Shown here one piece after another: positions 1 through 9,078 of a stretch of DNA of 64,000 nt (position 1 is the first letter of the stretch; each line of letters opens with the position of its first letter). A model generated the notes under the pieces. It searched no databases, had not been told where the DNA came from, and worked only from the letters and a program-made list of their open reading frames with translations. Origin of the DNA: Pseudomonadales bacterium (GTDB lineage: Bacteria > Pseudomonadota > Gammaproteobacteria > Pseudomonadales > DC-out160); assembly GCA_019090455.1 (NCBI GenBank), contig JAHRWA010000044.1, positions 1 through 64,000 of the forward strand, given 5' to 3'. The translations under genes and the position numbers were made by a program.

Positions 1-241
1 GTACTTTAAGAATTGATGAGGGGGTGGTGTAACGCAATAATTAATTTCGTAGAAGTTGTAAAGCTACCGCGTAGCGGTTTAGTTCAACAGCGACAATAGC
101 GGAAGCAATGATAACGATGATAACGATGATAACAATTCTGGTTCTGATGATGACTCTAATGACGACTCAGATGATACCGGCACCAATACAACAACACTCT
201 TCGAAGTTAGCATTGTAGACAATAACGCAGGTGCCGCTCAG

Positions 242-1837
242 GTGGGTGATACACTCTCTGCGCACTATACTTATAGCCTAACATCTGGCGACAATCTAGA
301 TTCTGAAGGTAACCTAAATTCTGAAAATATAGAAATTCCGGTAAGTTATCGGTGGTTAAGAGAAAATACCCCCATCCCCAATGCAACAGCATCAACCTAC
401 ACGCTCACTCTTGACGATCGTAACGTAACGATAAACCTTAAAGCATCGTCGCCCAATACTGACACCGCGGAAACATCGGCTCCCCTTTTCGCATCCACTA
501 GCGTAGCCATTGCAGATGATTTCCCTCTTAGCCAATTAATACTATCGGATGAAAATCTTAAAAACTGTATCGATTCAATTACCAATGAAAACGGCTGGAC
601 GATGGTCAACAGCGTTACCAAATTAACGTGTAACGATACTTCGATAATATCAACAGCGGGTATCGAACAATTCACAAAACTGACCAGATTGAACCTTCGC
701 CTCAATCAAATCCAAAGTACTGACCTTAGCGAACTGACCGCACTTGCCTATTTGGATCTGAGCAATAACCATCTGGACGATATTGATCTATCCAAAAATA
801 GTACGCTAACAACATTGATAATGACGGCCAACAATCTTTCTACCTTAGATATATCTCAAAACACACAATTGACCACGCTCATTGCACCCACCAATGAACT
901 TAGCACTTTGGATGTCTCCAACAACACCGCCCTCACAACATTAATACTCGTGGAGAATAACTTGATCGCTATGGATATCACCAACAATCCGGCGCTGACA
1001 ACCCTGTATCTCTCTTACAATTCACTGATGATGGTTGATCTCTCTCTGAATACGGAACTGACCATCCTCGATATTCAAAAAAATAATTTAACAAACATTA
1101 ATCTCGCTGAAAATACCAAACTGACTCATTTGGATCTCAATAATAATCAGATTACCGACATCGACCTTTCCCGAAATACGCGGCTGACAAACATCAACAT
1201 GTCTTCGAATCTATTACTCAGCTTAGATCTTACGAGCAATACGAATCTAGTAGATCTCGATTTATCCACAAACTCCCTCTCGATTATTGATCTAACCGAG
1301 AATGCTAAATTGGAAAACTTAGCGCTGCTATGGAACAATTTAACAGCCATAGACCTCACTGAAAACACGGCGCTCTCTAGTGCAACCATGTACTTTGATA
1401 CCATCGCCAGCATCGATTTCACTAAGAATACCGCGCTCAGTTATCTCTATTTAAACTGTGATCTCGCCAGTTTAGATCTTTCACAGAATACTGCGCTAAC
1501 ACATCTCAATTTGAGCACTCTTTTAACGAGCATCGATTTAACTCACAATACCGAGTTAACGGTTCTCTATCTGAACGATAACGCGCTGTCCAACATCGAC
1601 GTATCAACTCTTTTGGCACTGACACAATTGCGCATTGCTACCAACCAGCTCACCGCCCTCGACATATCGAACAACATTGGACTTACAGAGCTTTATGCTG
1701 AAGATAATCAAATCACGACTATTGATTTCACCAATAACGTTCATTTGAACACCCTGAGTTTAACCAACAATATATTTGACCCAACTACCCTTTCTTACTT
1801 GGATGGCATCGACTGGATTGAAAACATAGATTATTAA
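242..1837 (+). CDS. Leucine-rich-repeat surface protein, 5' end broken
   Basis: From about residue 150 the protein is built of some fifteen consecutive leucine-rich repeats of about 21 residues (63 bp), pattern L-x-x-[LI]-D-[LI]-S-x-N-T-x-L-T-x-L-x-L-x-x-N, as in LDISQNTQLTTL. Before them is a beta-rich, Ig-like stretch. Such repeats form a solenoid used for protein or glycan binding, usually outside the cell. GTG at 242 is the first possible start, but it has no clear ribosome site. The frame is open back to a TAG at 80-82, and residues coded by 83-200 are an Asp/Asn/Ser-rich linker of the kind that follows a lipoprotein cysteine. No signal peptide remains in the window, so the gene is probably a 5'-truncated lipoprotein. 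The binding partner cannot be told from sequence. Confidence 0.75.
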   Translation: MGDTLSAHYTYSLTSGDNLDSEGNLNSENIEIPVSYRWLRENTPIPNATASTYTLTLDDRNVTINLKASSPNTDTAETSAPLFASTSVAIADDFPLSQLILSDENLKNCIDSITNENGWTMVNSVTKLTCNDTSIISTAGIEQFTKLTRLNLRLNQIQSTDLSELTALAYLDLSNNHLDDIDLSKNSTLTTLIMTANNLSTLDISQNTQLTTLIAPTNELSTLDVSNNTALTTLILVENNLIAMDITNNPALTTLYLSYNSLMMVDLSLNTELTILDIQKNNLTNINLAENTKLTHLDLNNNQITDIDLSRNTRLTNINMSSNLLLSLDLTSNTNLVDLDLSTNSLSIIDLTENAKLENLALLWNNLTAIDLTENTALSSATMYFDTIASIDFTKNTALSYLYLNCDLASLDLSQNTALTHLNLSTLLTSIDLTHNTELTVLYLNDNALSNIDVSTLLALTQLRIATNQLTALDISNNIGLTELYAEDNQITTIDFTNNVHLNTLSLTNNIFDPTTLSYLDGIDWIENIDY

Positions 1838-2186
1838 ATTAACGATCATACATCGTTCCATCACCGCTAAAGTCACAGAAGATTCCGACGGTTATAAAAC
1901 CCAGTTCGCCTTAATTACCGATTACTGAACCGTTAAAAATGAAAGCTGATTGGGCACTCTTCGCCATTCCGATAAGGTCAGGTGCCCGTCATATTTTGAA
2001 TTTTTACTTCCTCTTAAGCAGGGCGACTAAAGTACTCTGCTTTTTACCCCAAGAGTCACCAAACCGTCCTTCAACCCCGCACGTAACGACTTGCTACAAA
2101 TCGAATTCAGCTTTATCTTAGTGAGGGATAAATCCCTACTCAATTCAATTCCTTAAAGATTAAACGAGAGACAACTTGGAGGTCAT
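1838..2186. other. Intergenic region without a supported gene
   Basis: A 60-codon open frame at 1939-2121 has no ribosome site and no recognisable protein features. A ribosome site (GGAGG) just before 2187 belongs to the monooxygenase gene. Nothing else was identified. Confidence 0.5.
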
Positions 2187-3767
2187 ATGGATATCGCCAA
2201 CAAAACCATCACCAACAATGCCGCATCCAACGTTAAAGTTGATAAAGAAATACTCATTATCGGTGCCGGCATCAGCGGTATCGGAACCGGTATAGAACTC
2301 AAAAAGCATCATATGAATTCTTTCATGATTCTGGAGAAAAGTGATTCTCCAGGAGGAACATGGCGAGATGCAAGCTATCCCGGCATCGCCGTGGACATCC
2401 CCTCATTTTCCTACTCCTTTTCCTATGAATTGAATCCAGAATGGTCAAAGATGTTTTGTGAGGGAGATGAGATTCGACAGTACGTTGATAATTGCGCCAA
2501 AAAATACGGCATCTATTCCCATTTTCGTTTTAACAGCAAAGTCGAAAAAACGGTCTTTGATACCGACAGCAACACTTGGACAACCCATTTAAGCGATGGC
2601 ACGAAACTGGTTTCCAATTATGTTATCGCGGCAACTGGCATTCTCAATCAACCGAAATATCCCGATATTCCCGGCATGGATTCCTTTACAGGAAAAACAA
2701 TGCACACCGCTCGTTGGGATCATGATTACAGCCTCGATAACAAAAAGGTCGCCATCATCGGTACCGGCGCCAGTGCGGTACAAATTATCCCGGCTATCGC
2801 AAAGCAAGTTAAATCCATGACGGTCTTTCAACGCACGCCTATATGGGTGATGCCAAGATACAACCTTAAGATAAGCAAACTGGCGCAATCCGTTTTCAAA
2901 CACGTTCCATTCGTTTCACGTTCAATTCGAAATATGACCGACGCAGGACTCAATCTTGGCGCGTATACAGCGGTAAACTATTCACGATTTCCGTCGCTCA
3001 CCCGTAACGCTGAATCCACCTGTATCAAGCACGTCAACAAACAAATTGAAGATCCCGCTACGATAAAAAAACTGATTCCTAAATACGATTTTGGTTGCAA
3101 GAGACCCGCTATTTCAAATGAGTATTTTCCCACTTTCAATCAAAAAAATATTGAATTGACCACAGAGGGTATTGAGCGGATCACGGAAAAAGGTATCGTC
3201 ACTGCCGACGGTGTGGAACACGAAGTAGATCTACTGATATGGGCTACTGGCTACAAAACCCAAGAGCCGGGTAACGCTCCCAGTTTTGGCGTCATCGGAT
3301 CTAAAAACTATGACTTAGGTGACTTCTGGTACGAAAACCGATATCAGGCATACAATGGGGTATCCGTGCCGGACTTCCCTAATTTCTTCCTGACCTTTGG
3401 CCCTTATACCGGAGGCTTAAATTGGTTTTCAATGTTAGAAGCCAATGCATTGTTTATTGTTCGCTGCCTAAAAGAAGCGAAAAGAAAAAAATCACGTTAT
3501 ATAGAGGTCACCCAGCAAGCCAATGACGAATACCTGGCAGACATGCTCGAAAGATCAGAGGGCTCTGTCTTCAATAACGCGGCGTGTTCCGAGGCCAACA
3601 GTTATTACTTCGATAATCATGGTGAAGCCTCACTGCCTAGCCCCTTCACCCCTTTGTGGCGATGGTTTCGAGTCAGACTAGTGGATTTGGATGCATATCG
3701 GTTTGCACCCTTGAAAACAGGAAGTCAATCTAGTAAGTCTCCAACACCTCTTTCAGAAGTTCAATAA
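2187..3767 (+). CDS. FAD-dependent Baeyer-Villiger monooxygenase
   Basis: This class B flavoprotein monooxygenase is predicted to insert oxygen next to a ketone carbonyl, giving an ester or lactone, using FAD and NADPH in the cytoplasm. The N-terminal FAD Rossmann motif is GAGISG (residues 26-31). The family fingerprint FxGxxxHxxxW[PD] appears as FTGKTMHTARWD at residues 167-178. A second dinucleotide motif, GTGASA, follows, and the ATGY motif is near residue 353. Length (526 aa) is typical. The start is fixed by a GGAGG ribosome site 6 bases upstream. The gene converges with, and overlaps by 38 bp, an alpha/beta hydrolase on the other strand that could cleave the ester product. The substrate is not predictable; cyclic or long-chain ketones and steroids are possibilities for the family. 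Confidence 0.9.
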   Translation: MDIANKTITNNAASNVKVDKEILIIGAGISGIGTGIELKKHHMNSFMILEKSDSPGGTWRDASYPGIAVDIPSFSYSFSYELNPEWSKMFCEGDEIRQYVDNCAKKYGIYSHFRFNSKVEKTVFDTDSNTWTTHLSDGTKLVSNYVIAATGILNQPKYPDIPGMDSFTGKTMHTARWDHDYSLDNKKVAIIGTGASAVQIIPAIAKQVKSMTVFQRTPIWVMPRYNLKISKLAQSVFKHVPFVSRSIRNMTDAGLNLGAYTAVNYSRFPSLTRNAESTCIKHVNKQIEDPATIKKLIPKYDFGCKRPAISNEYFPTFNQKNIELTTEGIERITEKGIVTADGVEHEVDLLIWATGYKTQEPGNAPSFGVIGSKNYDLGDFWYENRYQAYNGVSVPDFPNFFLTFGPYTGGLNWFSMLEANALFIVRCLKEAKRKKSRYIEVTQQANDEYLADMLERSEGSVFNNAACSEANSYYFDNHGEASLPSPFTPLWRWFRVRLVDLDAYRFAPLKTGSQSSKSPTPLSEVQ

Positions 3768-4605
3768 ACGCTTGAGGCTGATCTAAAAACAGATGATGTG
3801 CCGCATTCGGTAAACTGATAAACGGCACGTCATCAGGATAAGACTCTTTCATGTAGTCCAAGAATGCAGGAAAAAACAACATGCTTTTTTCGCCATGTAT
3901 CACCGTTGTTTTCAATTTCAGATTCGCAATATCCAATTGAAGTTCATCAGGCTCTTTCTTGATTACAAAGTCCGTATCAAACTTCCAAGAATATCCGCCC
4001 TCTACTTTCCCCAAAGAATGTTGGGCAATAAATCTTACAATAAACTCGTTCTCACAAGGTTGAGGCGGTAACAACTTAAACCGAGTAACCGCAGTCGCGA
4101 GATCGGGATAGACCTTTTTCGCTTTAAATGTTGATCCCATCATCTCACTATTAGGTTGAAAATTAGGAGGAAACATCGCCGAATCGATCACCACTATTCC
4201 GCGCAGTCGATCCGCATAATCCAACCCCGCCTGCAAGGTACCCTGCCCCCCATAACTATGAGCCGCAATGACAGTGCCCTCACCCAGACCCGCATCATCA
4301 ATAACAGCCATTAATTCTTTCGCAAAAAGTTTAGATGAATAAGACTCACGATGATCACTCTCACCCATGCCACTAATATCCACAGCGGCAACATTGTATT
4401 TTTCTAAAAAAGACGGGGCAATAAAATCCCACCAATGGGTATGAGCACCCCCACCGGATACCAGCAATAAACCGGGCTTATCACCTGTATTGTTCCACTT
4501 TTGGTAATGAATTTTACAGGACTCAACTTCAATAAAATGATCTTGATAGGGAGTGTTAACAGCCTCGATAAACCAGGCTGGTGCTTCCTTGTCAGAATAA
4601 TGCAT
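3730..4605 (-). CDS. Alpha/beta hydrolase
   Basis: The 291-residue protein has the alpha/beta hydrolase fold: an oxyanion-hole region LLLVSGGGAHTHWWDF near residues 40-55, a nucleophile elbow AHSYGGQG (Ser is the catalytic residue) and a C-terminal histidine in NAAHHLF. It has no signal peptide, so it is likely cytoplasmic. It may be an esterase, lactonase or epoxide hydrolase. Its 3' end overlaps that of the Baeyer-Villiger monooxygenase. Monooxygenase plus hydrolase is a common pairing in ketone degradation, so ester or lactone hydrolysis is a reasonable inference. A perfect 18-bp palindrome lies about 32 bp upstream of the start and may be its operator. Confidence 0.85.
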   Translation of the reverse strand: MHYSDKEAPAWFIEAVNTPYQDHFIEVESCKIHYQKWNNTGDKPGLLLVSGGGAHTHWWDFIAPSFLEKYNVAAVDISGMGESDHRESYSSKLFAKELMAVIDDAGLGEGTVIAAHSYGGQGTLQAGLDYADRLRGIVVIDSAMFPPNFQPNSEMMGSTFKAKKVYPDLATAVTRFKLLPPQPCENEFIVRFIAQHSLGKVEGGYSWKFDTDFVIKKEPDELQLDIANLKLKTTVIHGEKSMLFFPAFLDYMKESYPDDVPFISLPNAAHHLFLDQPQAFIELLKEVLETY

Positions 4606-4636
4606 AGTATCTTCTACTCAACTCCTAATAACTGGC

Positions 4637-4654
4637 ATTCACATCGATGTGAAT
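4637..4654. promoter_or_regulatory. Perfect 18-bp palindrome, likely operator
   Basis: ATTCACATCGATGTGAAT is a perfect palindrome. It lies 32 bp upstream of the start codon of the minus-strand alpha/beta hydrolase (4605), where a promoter-proximal operator is expected. The remaining 4606-4918 intergenic sequence shows nothing else. The binding protein is unknown. Confidence 0.5.
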
Positions 4655-4918
4655 TTCAAAATAATTAATTTCAGATAATAACTACAAAAGAATAACTACA
4701 ATTAATCACTGTAGGCCTAGATTCCATTCCAGTATCGGTCGCGAATCTAAAAACTCCGACATACTACTAAAGCAACGAGGTTACTGCAAAGAAGGCGTAA
4801 CTCTGCTAAGACGGTAGAGTCTTCACCATCAGGTTTAAACAGAAGCGGATTTAATTCAGCGATAATTTATCTTTTTATACTATGTATGTGCCAGTATTCC
4901 AACGACATCAGAAAGAGG

Positions 4919-7039
4919 CTATAAATTAATGGTAATCAGCCCGCCCCAACACTGAACTCCATTGTCGTCGAGTGCACAAGTGTGATTCCCGCCCACCGAG
5001 ATCGCCCGTGGATTTACCAAACGCTCCGGTACAATCAAATGATTCGTACGAACCTCCCCATTAAAAGGACCTTCAAATTCATATCCCCAACATTGCACGC
5101 CATTATCATCTAATACGCAGGCACTCATGTCGCTACTAGACACAGCTTTTGCATTTTCAAATGTAAACGGAATGTCAGCCACTAAAAAATGTTCCCTGTC
5201 TAAGACCACCCTAGAGCCTCCTGCCCAACACTCAACCTCACCGTCATCAATAACACAGGCGTGATTTCTACCGACGGTCAAGTCCAGTGCATTATTCAGA
5301 ACAACCTCTTCTTTTAGACCCTCTATTTCTGTCCCCCAACATTTCAAAATATTGTTTTCAATGGCGCAGATATTGTCATCCCCCGCTTCTATAAACTGAG
5401 GAATGCTAATGCCTGCTGACCAGGAAAATAGACTATCGTAAATTTCAGTGTCTCCATAACAAGTCTGTGGCTGGGTGTCAAAGCAGAAGTAATTGCGATG
5501 CGACACAACGTGATTGGCGGGGAAATCAAGAGGAATGGTTCCGGACTCATCATCAGGGTCAGGCTGACCGGATACTCGCCCAGCACTGACAAACGAATCA
5601 TCTTCCAAAAGGAAAACGACATTATCGGTGTCTATGGAAATGTCTTTGATTGGTGATGTTAAATTAAGTTTGTTGATTCCTACAAAATCGGTAAGCCAAC
5701 CCGCTGAGCCCCAACAATAAAAACGAACCCCATCTGCGGCGCAACTAAAGGCGCGAATGGGAAGTTGGTATTGACTCGACTCCAGCATTGTTAATGGTTG
5801 ATCCATTTTAGAGGGATGTGCTGCGCCTCCATTGTAAGAATAAAAACTGCCGCGCACGCACTCTATCTTATCTTCTACGGTGACGGCACAAAGGAAGTTG
5901 GAATCATAACTCATTAGCTTAACTTGAGTGTCAGGCCCAAAAGGGGTGTCGATTACGCTACTCTCATCACTCCAGCATTCCACCTGTTGCGATAGCGTTA
6001 ATACGCAGCCTCCGCCGAAATGCGCATCCAAGTCTAATAAAGTCAGCCCCTCCTCTGAGTCAAAAGCCGTAACCTCCAGCTCACTCACTTCACCGCTAAT
6101 CTGCCAGCATCTAATCCCTTCATTGACGAGCGCGCAAATCTTGTTTGAATACGCATCCAATTTATTCACATGTGGAAGATCTCCTGGGGCTTCAAACCAG
6201 TGAGTGTAGCTCTCGGTGCCCATGCAGCTGATTTCCCCTAATGCTAGTGCGCAAACACCTGCTCCCGAAAATGCGATATCGTCTACGTTCGTCAATTCAT
6301 CTGGTATGAGTAATGGACTGGCATCGTCATCAGACCAGCATTTCACCTTTCCTTCCTCGATAACGCAGGCGTGGTCAGAATTTAGAATCAGATTTTTAGA
6401 TCCATTCAAATCTTGGGGAGCCGTAAAAGGAACATCCCCCCAACAGACCATCTGAGTTGATTCCAGTGCACAGCTATAACCATAGCTCACTGCAACTTCT
6501 GACGGGGCGCTTAATGTCGGTACACTTGCCTGACCTACCTTATTCTCCCCCCAACACATGACGCCATATAAATCCAAAGCACAGGCGTGTGAATCGTGTA
6601 CTGCAAGCTGGAGAACATCAACCAGGCCCCGCACTATTTCGACAACGACATTGGTTTGAGTTGAATTTTGATTTTCATCCACTGCAATGACTGAAAATGC
6701 GACCGAGCCTACTTCATAAGGCGCGATAAATTCCAAAGCCGCATTCGTGTCGCCCAATAACACAACCTCAACTCCAGAGTGCTGAACCCATTGGTAAGTG
6801 AAGTCTTCTTTTGAAGAGTTCTCTGGTAAAGCATAAGGTACAACCACAGTGACTCCCCCTCGCGCACTGACCGAAATAGTTTCTGGGTTGATCTCAAGAG
6901 AGCTGTCAATGCTAGTACCGGGATCGGCCTCTAGATTACTTTTGCTGGAACTACCGCCACCGCAACCTGCAATGTCAAACAGTAGGAATAAGGCCAGAAG
7001 AAGGCGTCCCAGATTTACAGTAAAATGAATACTATCCAT
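4919..7039 (-). CDS. RCC1-repeat lipoprotein
   Basis: The start is placed at ATG 7039, 24 codons inside the longest frame, because AGGAAG stands 7 bases upstream and a lipoprotein signal follows immediately: a hydrophobic stretch ending in DIAGC (Cys26), then GGGSSS. After an Ig-like segment (about residues 45-150) come roughly a dozen repeats of the RCC1/alpha-tubulin-suppressor type, each with C-A-[LV]-x-x-x-G-V-x-C-W-G. These build a beta-propeller. The regular pairs of cysteines suggest disulphides, fitting export. Length is about 706 residues. Function is probably adhesion or binding at the outer membrane, but no ligand can be named. A 49-bp element shared with the pseudogene at 9079-10463 lies upstream. 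Confidence 0.85.
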   Translation of the reverse strand: MDSIHFTVNLGRLLLALFLLFDIAGCGGGSSSKSNLEADPGTSIDSSLEINPETISVSARGGVTVVVPYALPENSSKEDFTYQWVQHSGVEVVLLGDTNAALEFIAPYEVGSVAFSVIAVDENQNSTQTNVVVEIVRGLVDVLQLAVHDSHACALDLYGVMCWGENKVGQASVPTLSAPSEVAVSYGYSCALESTQMVCWGDVPFTAPQDLNGSKNLILNSDHACVIEEGKVKCWSDDDASPLLIPDELTNVDDIAFSGAGVCALALGEISCMGTESYTHWFEAPGDLPHVNKLDAYSNKICALVNEGIRCWQISGEVSELEVTAFDSEEGLTLLDLDAHFGGGCVLTLSQQVECWSDESSVIDTPFGPDTQVKLMSYDSNFLCAVTVEDKIECVRGSFYSYNGGAAHPSKMDQPLTMLESSQYQLPIRAFSCAADGVRFYCWGSAGWLTDFVGINKLNLTSPIKDISIDTDNVVFLLEDDSFVSAGRVSGQPDPDDESGTIPLDFPANHVVSHRNYFCFDTQPQTCYGDTEIYDSLFSWSAGISIPQFIEAGDDNICAIENNILKCWGTEIEGLKEEVVLNNALDLTVGRNHACVIDDGEVECWAGGSRVVLDREHFLVADIPFTFENAKAVSSSDMSACVLDDNGVQCWGYEFEGPFNGEVRTNHLIVPERLVNPRAISVGGNHTCALDDNGVQCWGGLITINL

Positions 7040-7218
7040 TGTTGTACTTCCTAGAGCAGATTGAATTTGATACGTATAGGTTTTCGTCGCTATTGCGTGA
7101 TTGTATGTCACTTTTAGAATCTATAGGGAAATGATAGGCAGCCACTCGCCTCAATCAGCGGTAACAACTACGGTCATAGGCGTCAATGGATTGAGGACAG
7201 ATTAGGTATGCTTTCATC

Positions 7219-7267
7219 GCTGTATTACAGCCAATAGCTAACCTTATTTTGACTTAAACTTCCTATT
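7219..7267. repeat. 49-bp dispersed repeat, copy 1
   Basis: This block matches 10861-10909 at 43 of 49 positions, including an identical 19-base core TAACCTTATTTTGACTTAA. It lies about 180 bp upstream of the minus-strand RCC1 lipoprotein start (7039). The other copy is about 400 bp upstream of another minus-strand lipoprotein (pseudogene). It could be a shared regulatory site or the trace of a duplication. The rest of 7112-7430 holds nothing recognised. Confidence 0.65.
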
Positions 7268-7426
7268 CTGCGTCTTATCCTTTATTTTTATTAAATTCGA
7301 AATAGTTTTCATATCAGAAATAAACTCAGAGCTTCTACCATAAAAAAATATCTTACCCTTCACCCTTATATCAATGCTGATAGGGTGAATTTAACTGTTT
7401 GTGGGCGCCCAATACTTCAACCTTAA

Positions 7427-7492
7427 TGCACCTATATAGTTGCATTTTATCCTATATGCACCTATATTCACTTATATAGATGCATATAGGAT
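7427..7492. promoter_or_regulatory. Probable HipB operator region
   Basis: The motif TGCACCTATAT occurs at 7427 and 7457. An inverted repeat pairs ATCCTATATGCA (7449-7460) with TGCATATAGGAT (7481-7492), a perfect 12-bp match in each arm. The right arm contains the AGGA ribosome site of hipB (start 7501). HipB-type antitoxins repress their own operon by binding TATCC...GGATA-like palindromes, and this array has that character. Autoregulation by the adjacent HTH protein is inferred. Confidence 0.6.
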
Positions 7493-7500
7493 CTTTCAAA

Positions 7501-7761
7501 ATGATATCAATCGACTTGATAGAAATCGGTAACGAAGCGAAAGCTCGCCGAAAAAACTTAGGCATAACCCAGGCCGAGGCCGCAGAGAAAATCCAAGCTC
7601 ATCGTAATGAGATTTCTCGCATTGAACAGGGTAAGTACAACGGTAATATCACGACCTTTGTACGCTACTTAAATTTGCTAGGCCTATCCCTACACACAGA
7701 AGTCAGTAGAAACCCGACTCTAGATAACCTGGATAAACTCTTTAATGAGGATGATGACTGA
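7501..7761 (+). CDS. hipB: HipB-like antitoxin, XRE-family HTH regulator
   Basis: This small DNA-binding protein (86 aa from the chosen start) has a Cro/C1-type helix-turn-helix: LGITQAEAAEKI then HRNEISRIEQGK. It is expected to neutralise HipA and repress the hipBA operon. ATG 7501 is preferred over the in-frame ATG 7480, because AGGA at 7488-7491 gives a good ribosome site and 7480 would sit at the operator itself. Its stop overlaps the hipA start in TGATG, which is typical of coupled toxin-antitoxin pairs. Confidence 0.85.
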   Translation: MISIDLIEIGNEAKARRKNLGITQAEAAEKIQAHRNEISRIEQGKYNGNITTFVRYLNLLGLSLHTEVSRNPTLDNLDKLFNEDDD

Positions 7762-9002
7762 TGGGCATTGACCTTAACTCACTGCCTCCGCGTATTAAAA
7801 AAATTCAAGTCCGTACACCCGAAGGTCTTAGCGGGCACTTATCTCATGACACACGTTATCGTTTTAGCTACGCCTCAAACGGGGAACAGGTTGCATTGGC
7901 GATGCCAGTACAATATGAGCCTTATAATCACGGTGCCCTACACCCTATCTTCGAAATGAACTTGCCCGAAGGCTTCATACGTCATCAATTGTCAGAACGC
8001 CTACAGCGATATACCCGAATTAGCGATATGCTTTTTTTAGCGATCCAGGGTGATGAAGGTATTGGCCGATTACAATATGAATCGGATATTATCCGAACCC
8101 CAACAACTTCGGAAAACCTTGTAGGCATACTCTCATGGGATGGACAACATAATTTATTCACTGAGTTGCTGGAACGTCATTTATTCAATACAACACTGTC
8201 AGGTATGCAGCCTAAAGTCTCTATCATCAGTGATAAAACATCTCTCATCAGACCTGATCTCATCATTAAAACCGGTGGCGAAGATTACCCTCACCTAGCG
8301 CTCAATGAATATATCTGTATGACGATCGCAGCCGCTGTCGGCATCGCCACACCCACCTTCTGGCTCTCCGATAATCATAAGCTTTTTGTGATGAAGCGCT
8401 TTGATATTCAAAACAATCAAATTCTCGGTATGGAAGATTTTGCCGTATTGATGGGGCGGCCGGGCCAGGAACGCTATCTCGGAAGCTATGAAAACGCTTC
8501 AAAAGTTATTAGCCTCTATACTGGTAGCCACCAAGAGATGGTACATTTTTTCGATTATATTGTCTTGAGTTGCCTGCTGGGTAACGGAGATGCACATCTT
8601 AAAAATTTTTCGCTACTCTATTCTAGCCCTCTGAATAAAGCCCGTCTCTCACCTATATATGATGTGGTTTGTACTCAGGTTTACGATCTCGAAGAAAAGT
8701 CTCTCGCGTTAAAAATGAATAAGAGTAGAGATTTTCCCACCCGGGAAGGTATTCTACGCTTTGCGAAAACTCTCGGTATAAAACAGGCGGAGCAACGGTT
8801 AGAGGAAATGGCCGACATTGCTCTACAACAATTGCAGTCCATTGATGAACTCAGTGAATTTCCCGCTTTACGACAAGTATTGGAACAAACCATTTCTCAT
8901 ACTGTTTCCCTTGACGGTTCACAAGTGGGATTTATGAAAAAACGTAAAGACAGTAAGAAACGAAAGACCGACGCATTATTACCCGGAAAGCCAAACAAGT
9001 AA
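7761..9002 (+). CDS. hipA: HipA-family serine/threonine kinase toxin
   Basis: HipA kinases phosphorylate a translation target (in E. coli, glutamyl-tRNA synthetase), causing growth arrest, and are held in check by HipB. The sequence shows the N-terminal HipA domain, GMQPKVS near residue 150, the lysine-bearing strand LIIKTGG, LNEYICMTIA, VMKRFD, the catalytic loop GNGDAHLKNF and the metal-binding Asp in SPIYDVV. Length (413 aa) is normal and all kinase motifs seem intact. A lysine-rich tail (KKRKDSKKRKT) ends the protein. It is translationally coupled to hipB. A weak hairpin at 9030-9058 follows. Confidence 0.9.
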   Translation: MGIDLNSLPPRIKKIQVRTPEGLSGHLSHDTRYRFSYASNGEQVALAMPVQYEPYNHGALHPIFEMNLPEGFIRHQLSERLQRYTRISDMLFLAIQGDEGIGRLQYESDIIRTPTTSENLVGILSWDGQHNLFTELLERHLFNTTLSGMQPKVSIISDKTSLIRPDLIIKTGGEDYPHLALNEYICMTIAAAVGIATPTFWLSDNHKLFVMKRFDIQNNQILGMEDFAVLMGRPGQERYLGSYENASKVISLYTGSHQEMVHFFDYIVLSCLLGNGDAHLKNFSLLYSSPLNKARLSPIYDVVCTQVYDLEEKSLALKMNKSRDFPTREGILRFAKTLGIKQAEQRLEEMADIALQQLQSIDELSEFPALRQVLEQTISHTVSLDGSQVGFMKKRKDSKKRKTDALLPGKPNK

Positions 9003-9029
9003 CTGCACCACCATTTGTTCGACTCACAA

Positions 9030-9058
9030 GGTCTAACCGAAAGACTCCCGATTAGACC
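9030..9058. terminator. Possible hairpin between convergent genes
   Basis: GGTCTAA (9030-9036) pairs with TTAGACC (9052-9058). It lies between the end of hipA and the end of the minus-strand pseudogene. There is no good T-run on either side, so termination activity is uncertain. Confidence 0.3.
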
Positions 9059-9078
9059 CTGCAAACTAAGATAAAAAT

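Noticed and set aside
64-82. GCGGTAGC (ops-like) on the minus strand near the window start
   Set aside because: It is part of a local palindrome, and no polysaccharide gene follows on that strand inside the window.
1939-2121. 60-codon plus-strand open frame after the LRR gene
   Set aside because: No ribosome site or recognisable features; may be fossil sequence, but this could not be supported.
8302-8502. Minus-strand open frame inside hipA
   Set aside because: It is a shadow of the well-supported hipA reading frame.
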